Shown piece by piece: positions 1-7,321 of a stretch of DNA of 8,447 bases. Position 1 is the first letter of the stretch. Every line of letters begins with the position of its first letter. The stretch lies in NCBI GenBank assembly GCA_947476855.1, contig CANJSR010000197.1:1-8447 (forward strand), read 5' to 3'. The notes below the pieces were generated by a model, which worked only from the letters and a program-made list of their open reading frames with translations, was not told where the DNA came from and did not search any database. This stretch comes from Acetobacteraceae bacterium. GTDB lineage: Bacteria; Pseudomonadota; Alphaproteobacteria; Acetobacterales; Acetobacteraceae. The position numbers and the translations under genes were made by a program.

Positions 1-1025
1 CGGCCCTCGGCGTCGGTGTTGATGACCTCGATCGTCTGGCCGGAGTAGCTGGTGACCACGTCACCCGGGCGCTGGGCGGTGCCGGAGGGCATGTTTTCCA
101 CCAGCCCGACCAGGCCGATGACGTCGGCCTTGGCCTTGCGCCCGGCCAGCGCGGCCATCAGGCCGATCACCGTGCCGGCACCGGCCATGTCCCACTTCAT
201 GTCCTCCATGCCGCCGGCCGGCTTGATGCTGATGCCGCCGGTGTCGAAGGTGACGCCCTTGCCCACGAAGCAGACCGGCTTTTCCTTGCTGCCCCGTCCC
301 GCGCCCTTCCAGTGCATGACCACCATGCGGGGTTCATTCACGCTGCCCTGGGACACGCCAAGCAGCGCGCCGAAGCCCAGTTTGGCCATTTCCTTCGGCC
401 CGAGGATCTCCACCTTCACACCGAGGTCCGTCAGCTTCTTGCAGCGATCGGCCATCTCGGCGGGGTTCAGGATGTTCGGCGGCTCACTGACCAGGTCGCG
501 GGTCAGGAACACGCCGTTGGCGATGGCGGCCAGCGGTTCCCAGGCGGCGCGAGCCTTGTCCACGCCGCTGGTCAGGAGGGTGACCTTGGCGATGATCGGC
601 TTGTCCTCGGCCTTTTCCTTGGTGCGGTAGCGGTCGAAGCGATAGGCCCGTAGCGCCGAACCCATGCCCACCCGCGCGGCCTGCGCCGGGTTCAGCGCGC
701 CGGAGACGACGGTGACCGCCTTTTCCCGCGCCAGGCTGGCGGTGATGGTGCCGCCGGCGTTTTCCAGGGTCGTGTCCGAAACGTCCGCGATCTTGCCCAG
801 GCCGATGGCGAGCACACGCGACAATCCGGCGCCGGGCGCCAGGATCATGCAGCTCTTGCCCTTGCCGCCCTTGAACTCCGCCACCTCAAGCGCGCGGGCG
901 ATCGCGCCACCGGTCGCCTCATCGGCTTGCTGCCACAGGCCCGATGGCGTCTCCCCTTCACCGATCAGCAGCACGAGGGCGCCGGACTTCGGCAAGGCGG
1001 GTTTGGCGAAGGCGATGTCGAGCAT
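1..1025 (-). CDS. pepA: Leucyl aminopeptidase (cytosol aminopeptidase, M17), 3' end outside window
   Basis: Cytosolic two-metal aminopeptidase that removes N-terminal residues such as Leu from peptides during peptide turnover. The frame reads 341 codons from the ATG at 1025-1023 and is still open at the left edge, so roughly the last 150 residues of a normal ~490-500-residue enzyme are missing. The M17 catalytic core is plain: GKGVTFDTGGISIKP at residues 255-269 (K256 and D261 metal ligands, K268 catalytic Lys), D279 in KWDM, and NTDAEG at 336-341 with ligands D338 and E340. Spacing matches E. coli PepA (K270, D275, K282, D293, D352, E354) at a constant offset of 14. The catalytic Arg following EG lies just beyond the window. 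The less conserved N-terminal domain covers about residues 1-165. The start is supported by AGGGG about 8 bases upstream. It is divergent from the broken permease. Confidence 0.96.
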   Translation of the reverse strand, partial: MLDIAFAKPALPKSGALVLLIGEGETPSGLWQQADEATGGAIARALEVAEFKGGKGKSCMILAPGAGLSRVLAIGLGKIADVSDTTLENAGGTITASLAREKAVTVVSGALNPAQAARVGMGSALRAYRFDRYRTKEKAEDKPIIAKVTLLTSGVDKARAAWEPLAAIANGVFLTRDLVSEPPNILNPAEMADRCKKLTDLGVKVEILGPKEMAKLGFGALLGVSQGSVNEPRMVVMHWKGAGRGSKEKPVCFVGKGVTFDTGGISIKPAGGMEDMKWDMAGAGTVIGLMAALAGRKAKADVIGLVGLVENMPSGTAQRPGDVVTSYSGQTIEVINTDAEG

Positions 1026-1209
1026 GGTGCGGAAGCCCCTGAAGCGTTTTCTGGCCGGACTTTAGCGAGGCCAGGCGAGGCTGGCCATGCCCAAGCGCAA
1101 GATACGAACGCCGCTGCTTCTGGTTGACTTCGGCGGGGACGGGAACGCTAGTTCGTTTTACGGATACGAAGTACGAGACGGGCCCAGCAAGGGCCAACGA
1201 AACGGCCCG
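1026..1209. promoter_or_regulatory. Intergenic region upstream of pepA and of the permease remnant
   Basis: This 184-bp stretch separates two divergent transcription units and should hold the pepA promoter on the minus strand. A short hairpin-forming inverted repeat is visible: GGCCAG at 1069-1074 and CTGGCC at 1081-1086 with a 6-base loop. No convincing -35/-10 pair was found on either strand. The part from about 1100 to 1209 has lower coding character than the flanks and may be remnant DNA that decayed together with the downstream permease. Confidence 0.35.
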
Positions 1210-1930
1210 ATGTCAGTCTCCACGACGTTCGCTCTTGCGGCAGACACGCGCCGTAAGACCAAATCCAAATAGCGCGGCGGTCTTCTGGGGAAGGACTACC
1301 TCTGGGTGCTCGCCTTCGTCACACCGTATACCTGCATAGTATTGGCCTTTGTCATTTACCCGGTGGCCTATGGTCTCTGACTGGGCAGTGACATCAATAC
1401 CTATCGGATGCTGCCGGAAGACCCCGTCTACCCCCGGGCGGTAGTCAATACGCTTCTTTACTTGGCGATGGGCGTGAACCTGAAGCTGTTCCTGGCGCTG
1501 ATGCTGTCCGGCTTCTTCGTCCGGCAGGAGTGGTGGGTACGAATCCTGCTGCTGATCTTCATGCTGCCCTTGGCGGTGCCGGCGATCCCCGGCTACATCT
1601 CGATCCACTGGATGCTGAACGGGCAAAGGGGCCTGATCAACAACGTGATCTGGGAATTGTTCCAGGTCGACGGCCCGCCCTGGCTGGATGAGGCGAACTT
1701 CGCGTTCGGCTCCATCATCTACGCCTATATCTGGAAGTGGACGCCGTTCTGGACCCTGATCTCCGTGGCCGGCCGCCTGCCGATCCCGATCTACTGGATC
1801 ATGCGCTGCTATGGCCTGGGGGGCACCTCGCTCGCGGCGATCATGTACGGCCTGCCGCCGCTGATCATCTACTACGTCTTCCGCCGGCACATGAGCGGCG
1901 GGCTGACGATGGGGGGGCGTGAAGGGATAG
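1210..1930 (+). pseudogene. Sugar ABC transporter permease remnant, MalF/MalG-type deletion chimera
   Basis: Remnant of an inner-membrane permease of the carbohydrate (CUT1) ABC type. One frame can be followed from ATG 1210 through an in-frame TAG (1270-1272) and TGA (1378-1380, in YGL-stop-LGSD, where Trp TGG is likely ancestral), then openly to 1953. The part to about 1775 reads as the first half of a MalF-like subunit: LWVLAFVTPY, ARVVNT-like PRAVVNTLLYL, then LLIFMLPLAVPAIPGYISI and IWKWTPFWTLI. From about 1780-1800 it changes to what reads as the C-terminus of a MalG-like partner, LPPLIIYYVFRRHMSGGLTMGG. The EAA loop that docks on the ATPase is lost between these parts, so the product could not couple to ATP hydrolysis. 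After the 7-G run at 1911-1917 a shift of one base gives the usual ending GGVKG and a TAG at 1928-1930. Without that correction the frame runs to a TGA at 1951-1953. No binding protein or ATPase gene is nearby. Confidence 0.85.
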
Positions 1931-1942
1931 GCAGGTTCGGCG

Positions 1943-2500
1943 TCAGCGGGTGAGCTTCCAGATCCGCTGCGCGCCGAGTTTCTCCCGGACGACGATGCGC
2001 CAGCCGGCGGCGGCGAAGACGGCTTCCAGGCCCTCGGTATCGTAGCTGTTGACCCAGGCGTTCTCAGCCCGGGGGCGATCGCTGAGGTCGACCGGGTTGT
2101 AGGTCGTCACGACCATACCCGTCAGCGCCCGGAACAGGGCGGGGACATCATACAGGTATTCCAGCAGGCCAACCACGGCCCAGCCGTCGACATCGAGCTT
2201 CGGCAAAGGCTGCTGGTTGAGGTCGACGACAACCGTCTCCTCGTCGCGCGCGACGATGTCGACCGGGACATAGCGCGTGCCCGGCCGCAGAAAGGGCCGC
2301 AGCAGCATCACCCCGCACCCCAGGTCCGCCACCGAATCGCAATCGCCCAGCAAAGGCCCGACGATGGACGCCCGACGCTGCCATGGCAGCGCGTCGGGCA
2401 GCTGGAGGTCGGCCCATCGTTCGATCAGGCTGCGCCGTTCGGCGATCGCCGTGGTTGCAAGGGCAACCCGCTCGGCCTTGGACAGGTCACGGAACGCCAT
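1943..2500 (-). CDS. Small class I SAM-dependent methyltransferase-like protein
   Basis: A 185-residue protein with a probable Rossmann-fold methyltransferase core. VADLGCG at residues 57-63 is motif I, the glycine-rich SAM-binding loop. YVPVDI at 77-82 ends strand 2 with D81, the expected ribose-binding acid. A post-motif segment GLLEYLYDVPALF at 111-123 and a VVTTYNP strand at 130-136 follow the MetW/Methyltransf_11-like order. The N-terminal 45 residues form a helical cap rich in Arg and Glu. At 185 residues it is short for the class, and no substrate-defining motif is visible, so the methyl acceptor is unknown. The ATG at 2500 has GGAGGA about 6 bases upstream. It lies 60 bp downstream of the hydratase-like gene on the same strand, so co-transcription is likely. 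It converges on the permease remnant, with only 12 bp between the two stops if the remnant's ancestral TAG is used. Confidence 0.78.
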   Translation of the reverse strand: MAFRDLSKAERVALATTAIAERRSLIERWADLQLPDALPWQRRASIVGPLLGDCDSVADLGCGVMLLRPFLRPGTRYVPVDIVARDEETVVVDLNQQPLPKLDVDGWAVVGLLEYLYDVPALFRALTGMVVTTYNPVDLSDRPRAENAWVNSYDTEGLEAVFAAAGWRIVVREKLGAQRIWKLTR

Positions 2501-2560
2501 GCTGATCCTCCGATGACCTTCCTTGCCCTGACACGGCCGAACCGGGCCAGGGCGGAGGGC

Positions 2561-3364
2561 CTATGCCGCCGCGGCCAACTGGCGCGGGCGGTAGATCGCG
2601 ATATGCGTGACCCGGGCGATCGGGGAGGCTTCATTCGCCAGGACCAGCGCGTCGACCTCGACCCACTTGTGGCCCTTGTGCTCGTAGTTCTTGGTCACCC
2701 GGGCACGGACGCTGAGCGTGTCGCCGACCTTGGCGATGCCCAGGTTCTGCACCGTGCTGCCCATGTGCATCCACGCCGGCAGGACAACATTGTGCGACAA
2801 GGCCCAGTTGCAGCAGCGCAGCACGGTCACCGGATGCACCAGCCCATCGGCCATGTACAGCGGCAGCGTCTCCCGCGTTTCTTCCTTGTCCTGCGCCTGG
2901 TACGCGGGCGTGACGGTCAGCGGGTTGATGCCCAGCCAGTCGCCCACCGCCAGGGACTTCTCATCCGCCGGCGGACGGGTCGCGCGGGCGGCGACCGCCT
3001 TGAAATCCGACAGCAACGGCATCGCGGGCGCCGAGGCCGGCAGCCCGGCCCGCCCCGTCGCGCACAGCACGCCCGCGCTGTTCACCTGGATTTCCATGCC
3101 GTTGGCGTCCTCGACCGCCGAGACCTCGGCGATGTCGCCTTCATAAACCGGCTTCCCGAACCGGCCCTCCCCCGTCCCACGCTCCAGCCAGGCTCGGCCC
3201 CAGCGGGCGACGGGCATGTGGGACATGTAGCCATAGACATGGACGCCGCCGACGAGTCCGCCCTTGAAGCCGAACTTCTTGGCGACGGAGTCGTCGTGGA
3301 TCTTGTTCTCGGACGCCTTGGCGGAGTTGAAGGCGAGGACGTGGAACGGTTCAAGCGCGGCCAT
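2561..3364 (-). CDS. Double-hotdog MaoC-like acyl dehydratase family protein
   Basis: A 267-residue soluble protein that looks like two fused hotdog folds. The first half carries a MaoC/R-hydratase-like signature, SENKIHDDSVAKKFGFKGGL at residues 18-37, where N20, H23 and D24 fall where the hydratase motif puts its catalytic Asp/His region; VVGGVH-like LVGGVHVYGYM follows at 37-47. The second half has LVHPVTVLRCCNWALSHNVV at 175-194 and a second hotdog-type strand set, VGDTLSVRARVTKNY (213-227) and HKWVEVDALVLAN (232-244). MaoC-type enzymes hydrate enoyl-thioesters; the real substrate here is not readable. A longer in-frame start exists at 3445, but ATG 3364 is preferred: it has AAGGA about 7 bases upstream, homology-like sequence begins there, and the extra N-terminus would run through the repeat palindrome flank with low-complexity His/Pro/Arg. 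It follows the VOC gene on the same strand. Confidence 0.78.
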   Translation of the reverse strand: MAALEPFHVLAFNSAKASENKIHDDSVAKKFGFKGGLVGGVHVYGYMSHMPVARWGRAWLERGTGEGRFGKPVYEGDIAEVSAVEDANGMEIQVNSAGVLCATGRAGLPASAPAMPLLSDFKAVAARATRPPADEKSLAVGDWLGINPLTVTPAYQAQDKEETRETLPLYMADGLVHPVTVLRCCNWALSHNVVLPAWMHMGSTVQNLGIAKVGDTLSVRARVTKNYEHKGHKWVEVDALVLANEASPIARVTHIAIYRPRQLAAAA

Positions 3365-3431
3365 TTCGATGGTCCTTGCGATGGTGGCCCCTGGACGACG
3401 GGGCGGTTGGTGGTGTGGTGGTTCGGAGCCC

Positions 3432-3530
3432 GTCATCCCCGTCATCCCCCCTTACGTCATCCCGGGCTTGTCCCGGGACCAGTCGCGGCAGGGTGCTGGG
3501 GTTGGTCCCCGGGACAAGCCCGGGGATGAC
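3432..3530. repeat. REP-like intergenic palindrome with GTCATCCC tandem copies
   Basis: Two long arms face each other: 3456-3480, beginning GTCATCCCGGGCTTGTCCCG, and 3504-3530, which reads as its reverse complement except for one extra C and one extra G in the GC runs. The 23-base spacer is 3481-3503. A folded transcript would give a ~25-bp GC-rich stem with two bulges. Two additional GTCATCCCC units at 3432 and 3441 precede the first arm. Sequences of this type, built on GTCATCCCGGGCTTGTCCCG, are familiar as dispersed intergenic repeats in alphaproteobacterial genomes (established in general terms; the family name is not certain). It sits between the VOC gene and the hydratase gene on their shared strand, so it may damp read-through or protect the upstream mRNA 3' end. 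Confidence 0.8.
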
Positions 3531-3575
3531 GCGTGGAGCGACCGGCGTCGACGTTACAGCGGTTGGCGAAAACCC

Positions 3576-4466
3576 TCAGTTCAGCGCCCAGATGCCGACT
3601 TCGTAGCCCGGGATGAAGTTGCGGTTCGTCATGTCGGCGTTCCGGTTGACGAAGACCCGGTTGAACATCGGGTGCTTCATGCTGCGGACCTCATGCTCGA
3701 TCCGGAAGATCGGCTTGTTCGTGTCCAGGTCGACGATGTCCAGCATGCGGTACTGGTGCTGATCGCTCTCCTCGCTGATCAGGCCACGCTCCAGCAGCTT
3801 CTTGTGCGGGCCGGAGAAGTCGACCAGCGTGATCTGGATGTGGTGCCCGTCATATTCGGGCAGAGGCGCGTCGGTTTCCCGGAACGTAACCTGGCTTTCC
3901 ATGCTGCACTGGGCCCAGGCGTAGGGCCCGCGCTCATCGCTGGAAACACCGGCGTTGCCGCCGAAGATTTCGCGGTAGAAACGCGCGATGCCTTCCAGGT
4001 TGGTCCCGGCCGGCACGTCGAATTCCACGAACGGCATGCCCAGGCGCATCGGGCCGAACTTGTCGGGGTCGGGCGCGTGGACGCGGATGCGGTTGCCCCA
4101 GGGGCACACGGTTTCCACGACGTCGCCGGCCTCGCGGTAGCTGAACTTCGTGCCTTCCAGGTGCTTCTCCACACCCTTCAGCCGGCGCAGCAGAGCCTCC
4201 AGATCCGGCACCACAAGGCCGGTCGTGCCGCGCACCACCTGTTGTCCGCGCGTCGGCAGATGGAACTGGCCGCGGCCGACATTGACCCACATGTTCTCGA
4301 TACCGGCCATCAGATACGGATCGCGGGTCAGGCCAAGGCCCATCAGATAGAAGGCGGTCGCCTTCAACTGGTCGGGCACGGTGACGTTCACATGCCCAAG
4401 CTCAACGATGTTCCCCAGGTCCTCGGCCGTGCGATCAAACGTGGGAGCGGTCGTCATGTCGTTCAT
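3576..4466 (-). CDS. VOC superfamily (glyoxalase/ring-cleavage dioxygenase fold) protein, two modules
   Basis: A 296-residue protein with two vicinal-oxygen-chelate modules. Module 1 starts at ELGHVNVTVPD (residues 22-32, H25 a likely metal ligand) and includes QFHLPTRG (67-74, H69) and ETVCPWGNRIRVHAPD (118-133), the usual strand closing a VOC unit. Module 2 starts at MPFVEFDVP (144-152), continues through FYREIFGG (163-170) and GHHIQITLVDF (207-217, H208/H209), and ends at PIFRIEHEVRS (252-262, E257 or E259). A conserved-looking tail, HPMFNRVFVNRN, follows. The class includes metal-dependent dioxygenases, isomerases and binding proteins; which one applies here cannot be read. The start ATG 4466 has AGGGA 8 bases upstream; ATG 4457 (MTTAPTF) is an alternative, and the upstream in-frame ATG at 4559 would overlap the divergent amidase promoter region. 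It is the first gene of the minus-strand group and is divergent from the amidase. Confidence 0.85.
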   Translation of the reverse strand: MNDMTTAPTFDRTAEDLGNIVELGHVNVTVPDQLKATAFYLMGLGLTRDPYLMAGIENMWVNVGRGQFHLPTRGQQVVRGTTGLVVPDLEALLRRLKGVEKHLEGTKFSYREAGDVVETVCPWGNRIRVHAPDPDKFGPMRLGMPFVEFDVPAGTNLEGIARFYREIFGGNAGVSSDERGPYAWAQCSMESQVTFRETDAPLPEYDGHHIQITLVDFSGPHKKLLERGLISEESDQHQYRMLDIVDLDTNKPIFRIEHEVRSMKHPMFNRVFVNRNADMTNRNFIPGYEVGIWALN

Positions 4467-4576
4467 CCTGGTCTTCCCTCTGCCGCGGTTCTTCCCGATG
4501 GGCCATGATAGCCCCCGATGGCGGGTTTGGTCCATTCCCGCCCCGAGAATCAACCGCATCCCGTGGGGGGAACCGC
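4467..4576. promoter_or_regulatory. Divergent promoter region between VOC gene and amidase gene
   Basis: The 110-bp gap must drive the VOC gene leftward and the amidase rightward. It contains an inverted repeat, GGCGGG at 4520-4525 and CCCGCC at 4537-4542 separated by 11 bases, whose arm spacing would suit a dimeric regulator. No regulator gene is present in the window, and no clear -10/-35 pair was identified, so the operator reading is an inference. Confidence 0.35.
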
Positions 4577-6067
4577 ATGACCACGATAGGCTGGGACGAA
4601 TGGGCGCGGCTGGACGCCGTGGCGATGGCGGGGCTGGTCCGGTCCGGGCAGGTGACTCCCCGCGAACTCGCGGCCCAGGCGGCCCACGCGGTCAGCCGGT
4701 TGAACCCGAAACTGCAAGGCATCATCGAGGTCTTCGCGGACACGCTCGACAATCCATCGATCGACGCGCCGAACGGACAGGGGCTGCTGCACGGCGTGCC
4801 GATGTTCATGAAGGATCTCGGGTCGGGGCTGAGCGGGCGCCACCAGGACTCCGGATCGGCGCTGACGCGGGGCACCATGGTGCGCGCGACGGACCCCACC
4901 ATCGCCAATTTCCTCCGCGCCGGCCTGGTGCCGCTCGGCCGCTCCGCCACGCCCGAGTTTGGCATGACCTTCGACACCGTCACGCAATACGACGGCGGCG
5001 AACCGGTCATCACCCGCAACCCCTGGAACCTGACCCGCACGCCAGGCGGGTCCTCGGGCGGGTCGGCGGCCTGCGTCGCCGCTGGGGTGGTGCCGTTGTC
5101 CATGTCCTCCGACGGTGGCGGATCGACCCGCATCCCGGCGGCGTTCTGTGGGCTGGTGGGCCTCAAGGCCTCCCGCGGGCGGGTGCCGCAGCCCCTGGGG
5201 CGCAACGAGTACGTCACCCGGGTCAGCATCGATGGCGTGGTGACACGATCCGTCCGCGATACGGCGGCGGTGTTCGAGTATCTGACCCGCATCCCCAACG
5301 GCGGTTCCTTCATCCGCATGGGGCCGCCGCAATCCTCCTATATGCGCGCGATCGAGCGTGATCCGACCCGGCTCCGCATCGGCCTGAGCACGGGTGAATG
5401 GGGCCGCGATGCGCCGGTCAACCTCCAGGTCACCAGCCGCGTGCGCGAGGTCGCAAGGCTGATGGAAAGCCTGGGCCACCATGTGGAGGAACTGGTCGAC
5501 ACCGAAATCTGCGACTGGTCGGTGATGTGGGAGACCTACATCCAGCATTGGATCGGCAGCCGAGCGGGAATTGCGTTGATGGCGCGGGACAAGGGTATCG
5601 GCCGGCAGCAATTGCAGACATTGTTGACGCCGATGACTTGGCGGCACTTCATCGCCTCGGAGCGTTATGACAAATACGACATGCTACGGATGATGTCTGG
5701 CAACAATACGGTCACCCGCCAGTTCGGAGCCTTGATGGACCGCTACGACGTGCTGCTGACGCCGACCCTGGCGATCCGGGTGCCGCCGGCGAACGGGGCC
5801 TACTCCCTGCTGCGGGATGAGGATCTGGACGACTGGGTCGGCCGGCTCGCGGATTCCTGCCGCTACACGATGCCCGCCAACGAAACCGGGATGCCGGCGA
5901 TCAGCGTGCCCGCCGGCCTCGACACGGACGGGCTTCCGATCGGCGTCCAGTTCCACGGCAACTTCGCGCGGGAGGATGTGCTGCTGTCCCTCGCCGCGCA
6001 AATCGAGCGTGCTCGGCCTGAGTGGTTCGGCGCGGTGCCTCCTGTCCATGTGACCCGCGCGGAGTGA
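4577..6067 (+). CDS. Amidase signature (AS) family hydrolase
   Basis: A 496-residue Ser-cisSer-Lys amidohydrolase of the amidase-signature family, which cleaves linear amides (or amide-like bonds) to acid and amine; no signal peptide is seen, so it is likely cytoplasmic. The triad is complete: K79 in GVPMFMKDLG, S159 in TPGGSSGGSAA, and nucleophile S183 in SDGGGSTRIPAAFCGLVGLK. The 24-residue distance between the two serines matches FAAH (S217/S241). The distal half has LLTPTLAIRVPP and MPANETGMPAISVPAGLDTDGLPIGVQF, the standard C-terminal AS strand/loop. Length is normal for the family. ATG 4577 is chosen because GGGGGGAA lies a few bases upstream and the N-terminal helix typical of the family starts there; a start at 4505 would add 24 Pro/Gly-rich residues. 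The substrate is not defined. It is followed after 10 bp by the MFS gene, which is probably in the same operon. Confidence 0.94.
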   Translation: MTTIGWDEWARLDAVAMAGLVRSGQVTPRELAAQAAHAVSRLNPKLQGIIEVFADTLDNPSIDAPNGQGLLHGVPMFMKDLGSGLSGRHQDSGSALTRGTMVRATDPTIANFLRAGLVPLGRSATPEFGMTFDTVTQYDGGEPVITRNPWNLTRTPGGSSGGSAACVAAGVVPLSMSSDGGGSTRIPAAFCGLVGLKASRGRVPQPLGRNEYVTRVSIDGVVTRSVRDTAAVFEYLTRIPNGGSFIRMGPPQSSYMRAIERDPTRLRIGLSTGEWGRDAPVNLQVTSRVREVARLMESLGHHVEELVDTEICDWSVMWETYIQHWIGSRAGIALMARDKGIGRQQLQTLLTPMTWRHFIASERYDKYDMLRMMSGNNTVTRQFGALMDRYDVLLTPTLAIRVPPANGAYSLLRDEDLDDWVGRLADSCRYTMPANETGMPAISVPAGLDTDGLPIGVQFHGNFAREDVLLSLAAQIERARPEWFGAVPPVHVTRAE

Positions 6068-6077
6068 CCCATCGGCG

Positions 6078-7316
6078 ATGAGTGGCTCCGGATCGAATAG
6101 CGGTTTGGGCGCCCTGCTGGCGGCGCCGAGCTTCCTGCGGCTGTGGTCGATTGGTAGCTGCGTGAACACGATGCGCTGGTTCGATCTGCTGGCAGCGGCC
6201 CTGTTCACGCTGGACATGACCGGCTCGGGCTTCGCTGTGGCGGTGGTTTCGGCGGCGCGGACCCTGCCGATGCTGCTGTTCGGGGCCTTTGCCGGCGTGG
6301 TGACCGAGGCTTTGAACCGCAAGCATGTGTTGCTGTTCGGGCAGTGCGTGGCGTTCCTCGCGTCTTTGTCCATCGCGATCCTGGCCTGGATGGACCTCGC
6401 GCGGCCCTGGCACGTGGCGGTCGCGGCCTTCGTGGCGGGCGTGGTGTGGTCGACCGAGATGGCGACGCGGCGGCGGATGGTGGGGGAGTGCGTGCCGCCG
6501 GCCCTGGTGTCCCGGGCGCTGGCACTGGACACGATGTCGAACTCCTTCACCCGGCTGCTGGGGCCGATCAGCGCGGGGGCGGTGTATCAGGGGCTGGGGA
6601 TCGCCGGGTCGTTCACCGTGTCCTGCTGCGTCTATGCGCTGTCGGCCAGCCTGGTGCTGGGGCTGCGCTATCAGCAGGACGTGCGGCGGCTGGTCATCAG
6701 CCAGGTCCCGCGGGAACTCGCCGAGGGGATCCGGTTCGCCCGCGGTCACGTCACGATCGCGGGTGTGCTGGCGGTCACGATCGCGATGAACCTACTGGGG
6801 TTTCCCTACAACGCTCTGGTCGCGCCGATCGGGCGGATCATCTTCGAGGTTTCTCCGACCTGGGTGGGCGTGCTGGCGGCGTCGGAGTCCCTGGGCGCCT
6901 TCATCGGCGGTGTATGGCTCACGAGCGGCGGGCCGAGACTGTCGGGCCATGTGCTGATGATCGGCGGGTCGCTGGTGTTCCTGACCTGCGTGATGCTGAT
7001 GCCGCTGATGCCGGTGTTCAGCCTGGCGTGCCTGTGCCTGGCGGTGGCGGGGTTCGGGTCCTCGGCCTTCGCGAACATGCAGACCTCGCTGATCGTGCTG
7101 CATGCGCCGACGCATATCCGGTCCCGGCTGATGGGGCTGCTGACGGTGTGCATCGGGATGGGGCCGCTGGGGATTCTGCTGATCGGGGGGCTGGCGGATG
7201 TGCTGGGCCCGCTGATGGCGATCGAGGTCGTGGAAGCGACCGGCTGGGTCCTGGTGGCGATCATGGGCGTGTGGTGGTGGCGCAGGGAGAAGGCGGTCGG
7301 GGAGAAGGCTGGGTGA
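6078..7316 (+). CDS. MFS transporter, DHA3/EntS-like exporter family
   Basis: A 412-residue inner-membrane carrier with about 11-12 hydrophobic segments (for example near residues 52-77, 85-104, 111-128, 225-247, 260-282, 291-330, 352-372, 377-400). The segment ATRRRMVGECVPPALVSRAL at 129-148, followed by NSFTRLLGPISAGAVYQG at 155-172, is the pattern of the MFS_3/EntS group (the loop after TM4 and the GP..aG helix), a group best known for proton-driven export of siderophores and drugs. The loop at 72-83 (AGVVTEALNRKH) takes the place of MFS motif A. The short cytoplasmic tail WWWRREKAVGEKAG is basic. The ATG at 6078 lies 10 bp after the amidase stop; GGAG at 6061-6064 is a distant Shine-Dalgarno, so translational coupling to the amidase is plausible. 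Export of an amidase product or of its toxic substrate is an inference; the substrate is unknown. Confidence 0.88.
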   Translation: MSGSGSNSGLGALLAAPSFLRLWSIGSCVNTMRWFDLLAAALFTLDMTGSGFAVAVVSAARTLPMLLFGAFAGVVTEALNRKHVLLFGQCVAFLASLSIAILAWMDLARPWHVAVAAFVAGVVWSTEMATRRRMVGECVPPALVSRALALDTMSNSFTRLLGPISAGAVYQGLGIAGSFTVSCCVYALSASLVLGLRYQQDVRRLVISQVPRELAEGIRFARGHVTIAGVLAVTIAMNLLGFPYNALVAPIGRIIFEVSPTWVGVLAASESLGAFIGGVWLTSGGPRLSGHVLMIGGSLVFLTCVMLMPLMPVFSLACLCLAVAGFGSSAFANMQTSLIVLHAPTHIRSRLMGLLTVCIGMGPLGILLIGGLADVLGPLMAIEVVEATGWVLVAIMGVWWWRREKAVGEKAG

Positions 7317-7321
7317 GGTTG

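Noticed and set aside
52..1065. Plus-strand open frames opposite pepA
   Set aside because: The minus strand encodes a continuous M17 peptidase with all visible catalytic residues.
1026..1120. pepA promoter on the minus strand with CTAAAG as -10 box
   Set aside because: No acceptable -35 box at 16-18 bases; the match is too weak to report as a promoter.
1213..1890. Minus-strand open frame of 225 codons opposite the permease remnant
   Set aside because: Low-complexity Asp/Arg/Gln/His-rich translation; the plus strand carries recognisable permease segments despite its stops.
2523..2555. GCCCTG/CAGGGC inverted repeat between the hydratase and methyltransferase genes as a terminator
   Set aside because: The stem is only 6 bp plus wobble pairs, has an 17-base loop and no following T tract on the minus strand, so termination is not supported.
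2513..3529. Long plus-strand open frame (338 codons) opposite the hydratase-like gene
   Set aside because: The translation is Arg/His/Gln/Gly-rich with no family motif, and it is antisense to a gene with hotdog motifs and a ribosome binding site. It is a GC-rich shadow frame.
3264..4508. Plus-strand open frame of 414 codons opposite the VOC gene
   Set aside because: It runs through the palindrome and antisense to a well-supported VOC protein; its composition is typical of a shadow frame.
4435..5647. Two minus-strand open frames (294 and 365 codons) opposite the amidase
   Set aside because: The plus-strand amidase has a complete catalytic triad and normal length; the opposite frames show no domain.
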